Assembly: GCA_003439945.1 (NCBI GenBank)
Contig: QVRM01001444.1
Location: 148,501-212,500 of the forward strand
Source: Dermanyssus gallinae
Taxonomy: Eukaryota > Arthropoda > Arachnida > Mesostigmata > Dermanyssidae
DNA: 64,000 nucleotides
Direction: 5' to 3'
Position 1 is the stretch's first letter; every line of letters begins with the position of its first letter. Below the pieces are notes generated by a model that was given only the letters and a program-made list of their open reading frames with translations, was not told where the DNA came from and searched no databases. Positions 1-10,916 of this stretch are shown piece by piece. Made by a program: the position numbers and the translations under genes.

Positions 1-1450
1 TGAACTTTCCAAGGACTACAATGATAGACTCGCCTTCAAGACAGATCGATAGAATAGTCCTATGAATTGGCTGCCGAGCATATGAGGTATAAACATAGAA
101 AATTAGAAGCAGTAGCAATGGACCAACGCCAAAACACCTAAAATATTGAGTTTGTATGCATTTATGCTTCGAATTCTGGAACCCTGGCCGATCGTAAGCA
201 ACGGATCTAAAAACTATAACATTACATAAAATAACTTTCATTAGTATATAAAGGTGTGTCTAATCGTTCTTGATTTTATATTATTGTTTACAGTGCATGT
301 ACTCCTGGAAGAAGACATTACTAGGTGCCAAACATGCGAGCACAATGTTATACGAGAAAGAACAGCAGCACTTTGAGCGCACCTCAACCATGGACCCGCC
401 AGGAACGAGTCTTCTCTCCATTTTCTATTCTTAGCCAGAATAGTTGTTTTTCGTGTAGATAATTCATGTCCGAAGCAGTACTACCAAAGTACTTGACATT
501 CCGTTGAGGCTTGGATATTTGCGTTGCTTGGGCTGCTCAATTTGCAACCGCGATTGGATTTATTCACACATACCGGGCTGGAACCAACTCTGAAGAGTTG
601 GAGGGTGTCAATCACCGTTTCGTCCCAAACTAACACTAAATGTGTCTCCTCCGGTCGCGAGGCGCAGGCGAATGCCTCACGCCACCGGGCTTAACTAACT
701 AGGTTGATTGTCAGCCTTTACGTAAACGTGACGGCCGCCCAAAAAATATCCTAACCTATTACAATATACGGGTGTATATACCTAGCCGTTTCAATTTAAG
801 CAACAGAACACAGTCATTTAATCTGTCGAACGTGCTATTTGAGTCAAAATGAACCCCCCTAGTGGAACGTTTATGGACATGAGCGTTTATAAGCGTGGCC
901 CTATTTTGAATTATCTCCAAAAGCTGCGTACGTGTACACCAATAAGTGGGAAATTTGTGCTGGGATAAGTCGAGTAAGTTGTTTAGAGTTAAGAACTTAT
1001 TTAAGTGGTCAATTCAGACGTCGAACATATGTATAGACCGAAGTATTATCGAGAGTTTCATCAGCATGCGTTTGCTCTGCAGTTGGTAATAGCTAATTTG
1101 GTCAAATGCGAGATCCCAAATGACAGCGCCGAACGAATCTGAAGCATTCAAGGTGTCTTAAACGCTCTTCTATAAAGGGGGCTAAGTTGTCAGTAGACAT
1201 GGGACGCTTTCGAATTGTGTATGTCGACAGTGGAGGGATTCTAGGACCTTTCAGAGCTATAGGAAAAATCCCGATGCATGCTTACCCGGCAGCGCAAATT
1301 AAACCGATTCTAAAAGCCTACCTCGAATTTAAAATACTCCGTGGTTACATTGAGCTTTGGTACTTTTTCTCCGTGGTTCCATTGAGTTTTGGGAAAGAGA
1401 GAGCCCACAGCCGGTGTGACCCTTGAGAGCGATGAATGTGTGAGTAATAT
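1..1450. repeat. Tail of array unit 0 (truncated by window start)
   Basis: This stretch matches the distal spacer of the other units. It aligns in order with about 15,330-17,100, 22,770-23,350 and 33,340-34,210, for example at the shared motif CCTGGCCGATCGTAAG and at the GATTCTAAAAGCCTACC junction. No reading frame of coding quality is seen. It shows that at least one more unit lay to the left of the window. At 1,450 the match stops abruptly and the composite block 1,451-3,668 begins. Confidence 0.8.
638..692 (-). repeat. tRNA-derived SINE remnant, unit 0
   Basis: The reverse complement starts GCCCGGTGGCGTGAGGC and matches the tRNA-like head of the SINE copies in units 2 and 3. The B box and the body are decayed or missing. 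It is a dead fragment carried by the unit duplications. Confidence 0.55.
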
Positions 1451-1663
1451 TGTAACGATGTTGCTGCTACGCTAAGTTACTGGGGATGGTAGCTCAGCCG
1501 GGCGGTTACTACGACACGAGGGACTCAGGTACAATGAATGATGACACGGAACGTAGGTCTGGCGTCAAGCGTAACCGGGCAAGGAATGGTCATCGGCCAT
1601 GCTGCCTCGGTCTATTTTATTCACTCAAGGTACGCCGTAGCGTTCATAAGTAATAATGTTAAA
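1451..1663 (+). repeat. LTR-derived direct repeat, left copy
   Basis: It begins TGTAACGATGTTGCTGCTAC. The first 190 or so bases match, in opposite orientation, the end of the solo LTR at 13,538-14,068. A near-identical copy sits at 3,068-3,281. Both copies depart from the solo LTR at the same place and end in the same AATAATGTTAAAT, so they are a pair of direct repeats rather than two independent LTR scraps. Flanking AATAT resembles the solo LTR's target. Confidence 0.65.
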
Positions 1664-3067
1664 TGATGGAATCAAATCTTCTCGAACATTCGACAACGGA
1701 ATTTTCCACTCGTTCTCTTCGCTGATTGGTCGGTTTAAACTACGCATTATCACAACGTGCATTGTCCCTGGTGGTGCCGTCGCCGCAGGTCGGTACGTAG
1801 GTCTGATGATGATGCCGATGTGGCGCGACCTGTCACGTGCCACTGTCTGATGCACGTGCCATGTTGCTGAGCGGTCTCATGTGAAGGCTGTTGCACGTTC
1901 GATGATGTGCTCGGTCGACGAGTGGGATGACTGGTCGGCTTACTGACGCCGTCGATCATCGACGGCGCCGTAGTTGGCTAATCTGTTGTGTAGTTGTTGT
2001 GTCTAACTTCGTTACACTGCCCCCCCCCTCTGGACTGGCTCGTCCCGAGCCAAGCGTGTGTCTCGGGTTAGTGAACATACAAACTCTCGTGTCCATCTCG
2101 GGGGTTGCCGTTGGCGGCCGGGTCGGTTCGGTGGTGGTAAACGTTGATATGTGGCACTTGGTATTTTGCGTATGTGGTCGGTGCTTGGATGGTCTCTGTC
2201 GCCAGACGAGTCATTCGGGTGGTTCGGGTCGTTGGTCTGGATGAACGGTTTACTTCTGCATACATGGACTATCTGCCGTCTCCGTCGGGGTCCGGGGGTG
2301 TTGGCTGTCTCGGTCGATTCCACGTCCACAGTTGTCGGGTTGGTCACTTTCACTATGATGTACGGTTTGAAGTGTCTTCTCTGGAGTTTGTCGGATTTAC
2401 CGACTCTTGGACTCGTTGGGTGTGTGTGAGCACTAAGTCGTTTGCTCGGAACGACGGTTCTGTCTTGAACTCTGTCGTTCGTGGTCGCGTAGGTCGGGGT
2501 TGATCACTTGTCGGGTCTCGTCGCGCATGGACGGCCTCGTGGTCGGTCGGCGTCGGTGGCCTTGGTCGGGAAGCGTTGTCGGCGTCAGTGGCCGTGCTCG
2601 GGGAGCGTCGGCTTCGGTAGCCGTGGTCAGAGGTCGTAATCGGCGTCGGTGGCCGTGGTCGGGGGGCGTCGTCGGCTTCGGTGGCCGTGGTCGGTCGTTG
2701 TTTTCTCGTTGTCGGTCGCGGTTCGGTCGTAGTTGGTTGCTTGTTCGTGGTCGTTGGCAATCTGGTCGTAGTCGGTCTGGTCGTAGTCGGTTGATCGCTT
2801 GTCGTCGGTCGCATCTTGGTTCGGTCCGTTTGCCATGTGGTCACTGGCATTGACCGTCGTCACCTCGGTTGGTTCGCAATGTAACGAGTTCATTGTTCGG
2901 TCGGCGACGGTGTCCTGGTCGTTGCTAGTAGTCGGTCGTTGTCCAGTCGTGGTCGGTCGGTTGTTGTTCGTTGAGGTGCGTGCGCCGCGTGGTCACTGCA
3001 TCGTCCGTTGTCGCCTCGGTTGGTTCGCCGCCCGTTGGTAGAGAGAGATCGAAGCATCTCCACCAAA
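1664..3067. repeat. GT-rich minisatellite-like block
   Basis: From about 1,930 the top strand is built from imperfect GGTCGGTCG-type motifs. A longer unit of roughly 45-50 bases, with the core GGCGTCGGTGGCCGTGGTCG, is repeated around 2,545-2,700. Long reading frames here on both strands are low-complexity Thr/Arg/Pro or Val/Gly/Arg strings and are not believed to be genes. The block lies between the two LTR-derived direct repeats, so it may be the inside of a non-autonomous element. Confidence 0.6.
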
Positions 3068-3281
3068 TGTAACGATGTTGCTGCTACGCTAAGTTACTGG
3101 GGATGGTAGCTCAGCAGGGCGGTTACTACGACACGAGGGACTCAGGTACAATGAATGATGACACGGAACGTAGGTCTGGCGTCAAGCGTAACCGGGCAAG
3201 GAATGGTCATCGGCCATGCTGCCTCGGTCTATTTTATTCACTCAAGGTACGCCGTAGCGTTTATATAGTAATAATGTTAAA
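3068..3281 (+). repeat. LTR-derived direct repeat, right copy
   Basis: Near-identical to 1,451-1,663 and in the same orientation, with only scattered substitutions (for example near the end, TTTATATAG against TTCATAAG). The pair brackets the GT-rich block. No matching target-site duplication was found, so simple insertion as one unit is not shown. Confidence 0.65.
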
Positions 3282-3668
3282 TTGAAACGAAGTTAGACAC
3301 AACAACACCACAACGACACCACAGTCGACCGAGCGGACGGCGAGCAAATGACAGTAAGCACACGGCGAACGAACCGCAACGAACCAAGACCGGTTACAGA
3401 CCAGCAACAACCAAGCACCAGCAACGACCAGAACCAGGACACCAACAACGAGCCAAATTTGAGTTCAACGCACCAAACACCGACCAGCCCCAGTCCAGCC
3501 ACCGACCCGGCCACACGACCACTAGTCCAGCCACCGAACCGGCCACACGACCACGCACGACCGCGACGACCACATCAACCACAGCAACCAGCCCAGCCGC
3601 CGAACCACGCACGACCACGTTAACCATGGACCCGACTATCAACAGGCCAACCACGGTCACGGATATGC
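3282..3668. repeat. CA-rich arm with opposite strand skew
   Basis: Built from CGACCA/CAACCA motifs on the top strand, the reverse complement of the style of 1,930-3,060. The start at about 3,289-3,309 is the exact reverse complement of AACTTCGTT-containing sequence near 1,993-2,013. The homology to the receptor genes resumes at about 3,669, so this arm is joined directly to the 3' end of receptor copy 1. Confidence 0.6.
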
Positions 3669-5298
3669 CGTGGCTTACGACACTTAAAACGAGTCCGACG
3701 GTTAACGTGACAAGAGCAAATGTGATGTCGGAAACTTCAACTGTGTCGGCCGAATCGCCCATGTCTTCGTTCTTCCTCTGGACAAGGCCTCGAATCAGTT
3801 TCCTCATCAACGGCGTGGAGGCGTCCAATCCGGCATCCAAGTACTGTTCCCACAACAAAGACGTTGGTAGAAGGTTTGCTTCAACCATAAGCCTCATATG
3901 TCTCATCAGCTGTCTCGCCTGGGGATGAGCGCTAGCGAAGCCAAATGTTACAGGCACAAGTACCAGGCTGTCGCGTAAAACATGACAGTTTACACAGTAT
4001 TGCATCTCTGCTGTACTGTGCAGCAGGCCGGCGACGCGTGAGCTTCCACCAATCAGCTGCAAGCATTGGTCCACGTAGTCTACCGCGTAGTAGCGGCGTC
4101 CGCCAGAGCTCGCCTTCCACCGAGCCAGCCATCGGAACAGTTCGGTCGAATTGTCGCTCCTCGAAATGTCAAACTCAACGATATCGTAGCTCAGATAGCA
4201 CAAGCTTCCACCTCGTTCGACAAGCTTCAAATCCTCGGCGCTATCGACCAGCACCGAAACGGGAATATTTAGCATCGAGTGGAATTTCGACCTTACCACG
4301 CTCGAGAATAACAGCCCGACGATGAGTAGTGAAGTCCAAATGTACCAGTCTCGTCGGCTGCCCGTCTCGAGCACCGAGACGCCAGTGTAAACACCGACGA
4401 CGATAAGCAGCGGCGACCGCTGGCTGAACCTCAGGCACCACCTCAGGATGCAGCCGAACGCGACCGCAAACACGCCAAACATTGCCCACGTGTGACCATC
4501 AAACGCGTACAGCAGGCCGATCGATCCGATCCGCCCCGGGCGCGTCGACATCGTGTAGATGCGGACAGCCTGAATGTAGTACACGTATGTGCAATCAAGC
4601 TTTGTGAACGTTCTGCAAGTAAACGGCCTAAACTCCACGTCAGCCCGGCGAGTTCGGAGCATGCGTAAGTGCGTTGCAATGGTCGCCTTTTCATTTTTCG
4701 GGCCCCAGCGTTGTGATGCGTTTGTTGGCAGGATTGTTATGTTCTGCCACGCCGGCATTGTTCTGGCAAAGAGGTCGGCATCCTCACTAGAAGGACCTTT
4801 GGGTGGCATAACGGCTTCGTTAAAAACTGCGTCGGAAAATTCAGCAGCGGTGGCCTCACGCACTATTCGACGATTCTCGCACCGCCTCCACTGTGAGGGC
4901 AGATCAAAGTAGCTCGTAGGTCCCTGCCCGCCTACAAAGTAGGCAATGCAGAGCACGAAATCATCAGCGAATGCGTCTGACACGTCTAGACGAAGGTCGG
5001 CCGGTCTATTTTCGAGAAGGACCCACCTCGAGCGGGGCAGATAGTGCGCTTCTGCCTTCCACACCCGAATCTCTTCTAGAGTCAGTCTATGTGGAACGAT
5101 CACAACCGACCACCAGTGCACCTCATTGTTCTTTACGATCCAGTCTATCACCTGACGGATACGCGACGTCCGCAGAACAGGTCGCGAGCATGGCTGTTAC
5201 GGTGCTGGCCAAAGGTCTTTGCTGTCAAGAACAATCATATCAAAGATATGAATCTGTAGCAGAACCACGATGTTCCGACAGAGGTGCGGCAACAACAT
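3669..5298 (-). pseudogene. Ionotropic-receptor-like copy 1, broken
   Basis: Same protein family as the intact copies 3-5: a ligand-binding-like N half, three clustered hydrophobic segments, a second extracellular half and a last membrane helix. The ATG equivalent to the intact copies is at 5,296-5,298. Codon 34 or so is TAA (5,197-5,199), where intact copies read a sense codon. Downstream, the frame stays open to the end but loses two residues after SAEDLK (a six-base in-frame deletion). The last helix is cut at VVSH, because 3,668 and below is CA-rich repeat instead of the normal tail. Translation could only restart internally. It is closest to copy 5 in the C half. I infer a dead gene; a sequencing error could explain the stop but not the lost 3' end. 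Confidence 0.85.
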
Positions 5299-6879
5299 CT
5301 TGCATTTACTACAGCGTACCACCTTCACTTTCGGTAACAAACAACATTATCGGTCCAGTCACCACATCACTATCGAGAAAAACGCCGACGACCTCGCCTC
5401 TGTCGGGCTCGAAACCAATAGAACCAAAAATTTCCTACCGCGTACTTGGCATTTTGCTCACATGTGTAGTTAGGCGTTAACTTGATCTAGGTACGAGCTA
5501 TTCTCGATGATATCCTGGAAATTGTATACCGAAGTTATTCTGCAATTACGGTGCTCTATAATTTAAGTCTCGTTGATACGACGATTGGTGCCTGGTAATT
5601 AGTCGATGGTAATACCAATGCCTTGTCCGGGAGTTTATATGTGAGCGCGCCGCCTGCCGCCAATAGGCCGTGGGCTACAAGGAGCGAAGTTTAAGATCGT
5701 GTACTCAAACTGTTATTATTAACCATACGACCATAACGCTGTAATGCACCTTGAGGCTACATGAGACACGCAAAAAAGTCATTCTGTGCGGATTATTCGC
5801 GCTCAGCGTTGGTTGACCAATCATCGCTGTCATTATTATCTTGATTATATATCTTAGTAGCTCGCGTTAAATATACGCGTATCTTGTGCCAAGCTTTAGG
5901 ACACTGAGTACTAATGTTATCTATACTTTATCATATCTACATTACATGTTTACGCAAGCTAGGAAGCAATTTCAGCTCTCTCAGATTCACTCCCACCCTC
6001 TCGGCAGCACTAGCGTTTTCATATCGATTGTTGAATGAGGTTCTGATAGGACTTTACCCAAGGGATATCGAATAGTTCTGCATTCACTTCTTCGGCTTGT
6101 TTGCCTAAACTAGCGTAAACGTATGAACTTAATAAACATAACTGTTATTACAAGCCCACGCTTATGTACATAAATGCATATTTTTATAGGCCTCGCATCG
6201 GATATTTACATTCGAGCGGTAAAATGTCTGCGTGCAGGTCTCAGTCACATTGGTGTATCTTAAGGCCTTCTAGAGCTTACTGGAATCACATGAGCACATG
6301 AACTTACAGGTGCAGTGAATTTTTGCAGTGTCACTTCATTAATTTTAAGTTCAACTTAATTTCTTAATAAATCTTTTGTGCTTTGAACTGACCTATTAAT
6401 GGCATTTTACACGCGCCTAAGGGCGACCTTCCAACCGGGAAGCCTACACCTGATGACCTAATTCTCAATGAGCTGCAGCCTTTGGGTATGACTGAGGCCA
6501 TCCTGGTACTGGCGGAGAAAACGTCAGGACAGGCATTGTATTGCGTACAGGCAATGTCACTGAATTTGCTTATTGACATTTATTGTTTTTTATACACATA
6601 TATGCAGAAACATACTCATCTATGTTTCTTATACGAAAATTGCGCACGTTAATTTCCAGCGCCATTAGGCACATAGCTTGTTCAGAGCCCCTTTTATGAG
6701 ATTACAATGTATAATTTGTATTTGTCATTTTCACCTATTTGCAATATATTGCAACATGGTTGGTATGACTTAAATTTGTTTTAACTAGATACCAGAGCTA
6801 ATGCTATCTGAGGTAGCATTTTTTGCGTGTATCGAATTTCCGGCTGATATTTACCTCGGCTTAACCCACCTACGGCGTA

Positions 6880-7150
6880 GTCCTGTCATTGTAACAAGTG
6901 TTCTAGCCTAGATCACATCAGACCGAAATGCCCATGGCCGGCCCCATGTTATCGCCGCTTTGGCTTCAAAAATCCCATTCGTAAGGACTACACTCGCCCC
7001 CGTTATGCTGTCTCTGTAAAGGTTCCCACGAATCTACCTGGAAATATTATCCTATTTGCTTCCACCCAATGAAGCTGCTTAAAAGATCAGCTCGACTACG
7101 CAGTCCGCAAAACACCTTCGCTTCCACGGTAAATATTTGCACTCTTTAAA
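6880..7150 (+). pseudogene. LINE ORF1 zinc-knuckle fragment, unit 1
   Basis: Decayed counterpart of the better preserved fragment at 12,493-12,783. DNA identity across the core (TGTTATCGCCGCTTTGGCTT) is high in units 1, 2 and 5. In this copy the knuckle frame is interrupted. It predates the unit duplications. Confidence 0.5.
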
Positions 7151-8094
7151 TCCAGCGAACCGCTTCTTTTCTAAATGGCTTTTTCTGCGTCGTTTTACAA
7201 CCAGTAGACCAACTTCAAACGTCGAAGTACTGCCATGCAATTCCGACTCTAGGGTGGTGAAAAATGTCGGTTTTAGTTTCTTTGCAAAGTCCCATACCAA
7301 CTGATGCTAGCTATAAGTGACGAAGGTGCATCACGCATTTCCGAGATCTTCCAAAAACATCAACCCTAAAAGGCATCTACGACTGTGAGGGACTCCCTCT
7401 TAAATGTTTTCTATTCACGGTAGCACGATTGTCTTGACAGAATGATCCTTGCCATCACCAACAAGTGGGAGAAGTAAAGAAGATTGAGGTTTTTAATGGG
7501 TGAAAGTCCCACACTAGACCCTGTTGGTTGTCAATATTGATAGTGCATTAGCGTTTCTAAACTTTCGATACCAAAAAGAAGTCTGCCTTAACGCTATATT
7601 TAGCCGGTATGCGTCTGTCCGAAACTGATCATGCGACCTCCCCTGCCGTCTCATGTGACCTCGCGGTCAAGGCAATTTTGTCACAAGAAGACATTCACAG
7701 TTTTCTCCTGCTAAAAGTCGTGAAAACAATGGTTGTAGCCCTCGCATAGGAGATGGGTCCATGCAAGGTTCGCTGCCAGCTCACCGGCATGGGCCACCGT
7801 AGTCAAGAGCGTATCTGAGATTGTTTCCTGTTTACCTCGGGGTATCCGCAATAACATGTCTCTAGAGCTTGCAAATCCCGTTAACGGCCAGCATATATGC
7901 ATATATAATATGTTTAACTGCAGTATTCTGCATTCCGTCGCAGACGAACCACGGCCGACTCTCATAACCGATTTCGAGCGAGAAATGGGCCTGCAACTAA
8001 CCCTTATGTTTTTACAGTACCCAACTGTCTAAACACTGCGACGAACAACTGCCCTTCTATGGTTTGCGCAGTTTGGGGAAACTCGCCCTCAGTA

Positions 8095-8545
8095 ATGTTT
8101 CCTCCAATCCGACCAAAATGTTACGAACTGGTGGTGAGTCTATAGTGATCAAACAGTGTCCCGAAACGCCGTGTATACGTGGTACTGTTCATTTTGCGAC
8201 GGACGTAAAGAGACCGATGAGGACCCGTGTTCGAGAATAACGTTCGAGAAGAACCCCTTCGACGTCAATACTAGATAAAAACGTTGAAAAGGTTTGTGAT
8301 ATTGTACTCAACGATCAGCGAATCCCTATTAGGGAGATAGCTGAGAAGGGATAGAGATATCGTATGGATCGGTTGTAACAGTCATGATATTTTATGCGTC
8401 AGAAGACTGGCGGCGAAGTGTGTTCCAAAAATGTTTAATTTCCAGCAAATGAACGCTCTTTGGGAAATGCCCCAATGAAACCTTTATGCGGTAGCAGAAG
8501 ACCCTGGATTGCCTCAGTGAGTGATTACAAAGGAAGAGTCATGGG
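8095..8545 (+). pseudogene. Mariner-like transposase relic, unit 1
   Basis: Matches 14,518-14,970 and shows scraps of the N-terminal mariner region in several frames, plus a mutated first catalytic block (reads EESWVY where unit 2 reads DESWIY). It has many frameshifts and stops. The right edge is fused directly to the conserved reading frame at 8,549, so a deletion has removed whatever lay between. Confidence 0.6.
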
Positions 8546-8548
8546 TAT

Positions 8549-8803
8549 ATGAATCCTTGCCCTACGCTATTACCACAGATGGATAGATTTTTGCGTTATA
8601 ATACCTATGGCCTTCAGCGTTTCCAGTCCCTTAGCGTAAGACTGTATCAGATCGTTTACGATCAGAGTGAATGCGACTGTTCCACCATTTGCAGCGAGAC
8701 GAAAATGAAATATTGCCGTTGTAGCAACCCACGACATCCTTACAAGTACAATCAGATGATCTTGTATAATCACAAAGTCTACTTAGTTTCTGCACAACGT
8801 TGA
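8549..8803 (+). other. Conserved short reading frame of unknown nature, unit 1
   Basis: Open for 84 codons on the strand opposite to the receptors. The core (CPTLLPQMDRFLRY, then SLSVRLYQIVYDQSECDC) recurs in the same frame at 26,120-26,303 and 35,150-35,312, with substitutions and few indels. The Cys-rich end CDCSTICSE is open only here. I do not recognise the family. It may be a transposon C-terminus or an exon scrap; no function is assigned. Confidence 0.35.
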
Positions 8804-9232
8804 AATTTTTTTAGTTTCTTCACATCTAAAGCAAATGGAAAACAAGTTAGTATAGGGTGAATTCTGTTACTTCGGTAATTATGGATCACTTTCTCTGAAA
8901 TATTTCTGTTAGCCGATATTTGAGTAAAAAGCTAAAAAGTTAGTAGTATACAGTCGAAAGAGAGAGGGTGAAAGCCGTCTTCAGTCTTTTCAAGAATATC
9001 GACACCGAACAGACATTTGGCATTCTACCGATATATTTTCACTCGGAACATAAAGATGGAGAGAGTGAAAAAGAGAATGCGATAACGTGCCGCCGAGAGA
9101 GGTATTTAGAGATTTATATAGAAACCATACGCACACTGAGGTCCACAATCAGAGTTTATTAATAGGCCATTCGTTAAGTCAACTAAGTGAGGACGTGCAT
9201 TCGTTTTCGTCCTGTATCTCGTACCATTGCCC

Positions 9233-10916
9233 TCAGTTTCTTGGGGGTGGGCTTCGTTTGGACCGACACCAAACGACTACGTGGCTTACGCCACTTACAA
9301 CGAGTCCGACGGCTAACGTGAAAAGAGCAAATGTGATGTCGGAAACTTTAACGGTGTCGGCCGAATCGTCCATGTCTCCGTTCTTCCTCTGGACAAGGCC
9401 TCCAATCACATTTCTCATCAACGGCTTGGAGGCGTCCAATCCGGCATCCAAAGACTTTTCCCACACCAAAGACATTGGTAGAAGGTTCGCTTCAACCATA
9501 AGCCTCACATGCCTCATCAGCCGTCTCGCTTGGGGGTGAGCGCTAGCGAAGCCAAATGCCACAGGTACAATTGCCAGGCTGTCGCGTGAAGCATGACAGT
9601 ACGGATTGGACTGCACGTCTGGTGCGCTCTGCAGCAGGCCGGCGACGCGTGAGCTTCGGCCAATCAGCTGCAAGCATTGGTCCACGTAGTCTACAGCGTA
9701 GTAGCGGCGTCCGCCAGAGCTCGCCTTCCACCGAGCCAGCCATCGGAACAGTTCGGTCGAATTGTTGTTGCTCGAAATGTACAACCCGACGATGTCGTAG
9801 CTCAGAGAGCACAAGGTTCCACCTCGTTCGACAAGGAAGCGCTTCAAATCCTCGACGCTGTCGACAAACACCGCAACGGGAATATTCAGCATCGAGTGGA
9901 ATTTCGACCTCACCACGCTCGAGAACAACAGCCCGACGGTGAGTAGTGAAGTCCAAATGCGCCAGTGCCGCCGGCTGCCCGTCTCGAGCACCGAGGCGCC
10001 AGTGAAAACACCGACGACGATAAGCAGCGGCGACCGCTGTCTGAACCTCAGACACCACCTCAGGATGCAGCCGAACGCTACCGCAAACACGCCAAACATT
10101 GCCCACGTGTGGCCATCAAACGAGTACAGCAGGCCGATCGCTCCGATCCGCCCCGGGCGCGTCGACATCGTGTAGATGCGAACAGCCTGCATGTAGTAGA
10201 CGTATATGCAATCAACCTCTGTAAACGTTCGGCAAGTGAACGGCCTAAACTCCATGTCGACCCGGCGAGTTCGGAGCATGCGTAAGTGCGTTGCAATGGT
10301 CGCCTTTTCACTTTCCGGGCCCCGGCGTCGTAATGCGTTTGTTGGCAGGATTGTTATGTTCTGCCACGCCGGCATTGTTCTGGCAAAGAGGTCGGCTTCG
10401 TCACCAGCAGGGCCTCTAGGCGGCATAACGGCTTCGTTGAAGACCGCGTCGGCAAATTCAGCGGCGGTAGCCTCACGCACTCTTCGACGATTCTCGCACC
10501 GCCTCCACTGTGAGGGCAGATCAAAGTAGCTCGTAGGTCCCTGCCCGCCTACAAAGTAGGCAATGCAGAGCACGAAATCATCATCGAATGCGTCTGACAC
10601 GTCTAGACGAAGGTCGGCCGGTCTATTTTCGAGAAGGACCCACCTCGAGCGGGGCAGATAGTGCGCTTCTGCCTTCCACACCCGAATCTCCTCTAGAGAC
10701 AGCCTATGTGGAACGATCACAACCGACCACCAATGCACCTCATTGCTCTTTACGATCCAGTCTATCACCTGACTGATATTCGACGTCCGCAGAACAGGTC
10801 GCGAGCATGGCTCTTCCGGTACTGGCCAAAGGTATTTGCTTGTCAAGAACAATCATATCAAAGATATGAATCTGTAGCAGAACCACGATGTTCCGACAGA
10901 GGTGCGGCAACAACAT
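9233..10916 (-). pseudogene. Ionotropic-receptor-like copy 2, N-terminal frameshift
   Basis: The main open frame runs from 10,852 to 9,233 (539 codons) and contains all family segments: M1 with DGHTWAMFGVFAVAF, the pore-like stretch, M3 with SSVVRSKFHSMLNIP, the SVEDLKRF motif, the S2-like half and the last helix. The start used by the intact copies (ATG 10,914-10,916) lies in another frame, because an extra T at about 10,840-10,841 (GCTTGTC against GCTGTC in sister copies) breaks it. The hydrophobic N-terminal leader is therefore out of frame with the body. A polyadenylation-like AATAAA lies at 9,155-9,160 on the minus strand, about 75 bases past the stop. Probably a recent pseudogene; a base-calling error would restore it, so read evidence would decide. 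Confidence 0.8.

Larger units (their letters stand above)
5299..9232. repeat. Spacer of unit 1
   Basis: Collinear with the spacers of units 2, 3 and 5. After about 300 bases of conserved receptor 5' flank it holds AT-rich sequence with no supported gene, then a LINE zinc-knuckle fragment (6,880-7,150), unassigned conserved sequence (7,150-8,090), a mariner-like relic (8,095-8,545) and a short conserved reading frame (8,549-8,803). 8,810-9,232 is the 3' flank of copy 2, shared with the other units. Confidence 0.75.

Noticed and set aside
2353..2850. 165-codon Thr/Pro/Arg-rich frame on the minus strand
   Set aside because: Product of GT-rich minisatellite; similar strings appear in several frames on both strands.
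7711..7965. 84-codon minus-strand frame, similar at 13,283-13,483
   Set aside because: Conserved DNA of the unit, but the frame is shifted in units 2 and 3 and matches no family I know.
9556..9942. Plus-strand frames of 100-130 codons antisense to every receptor copy
   Set aside because: Present at the same offset in all copies as shadows of the GC-rich receptor codons; not similar to known proteins.
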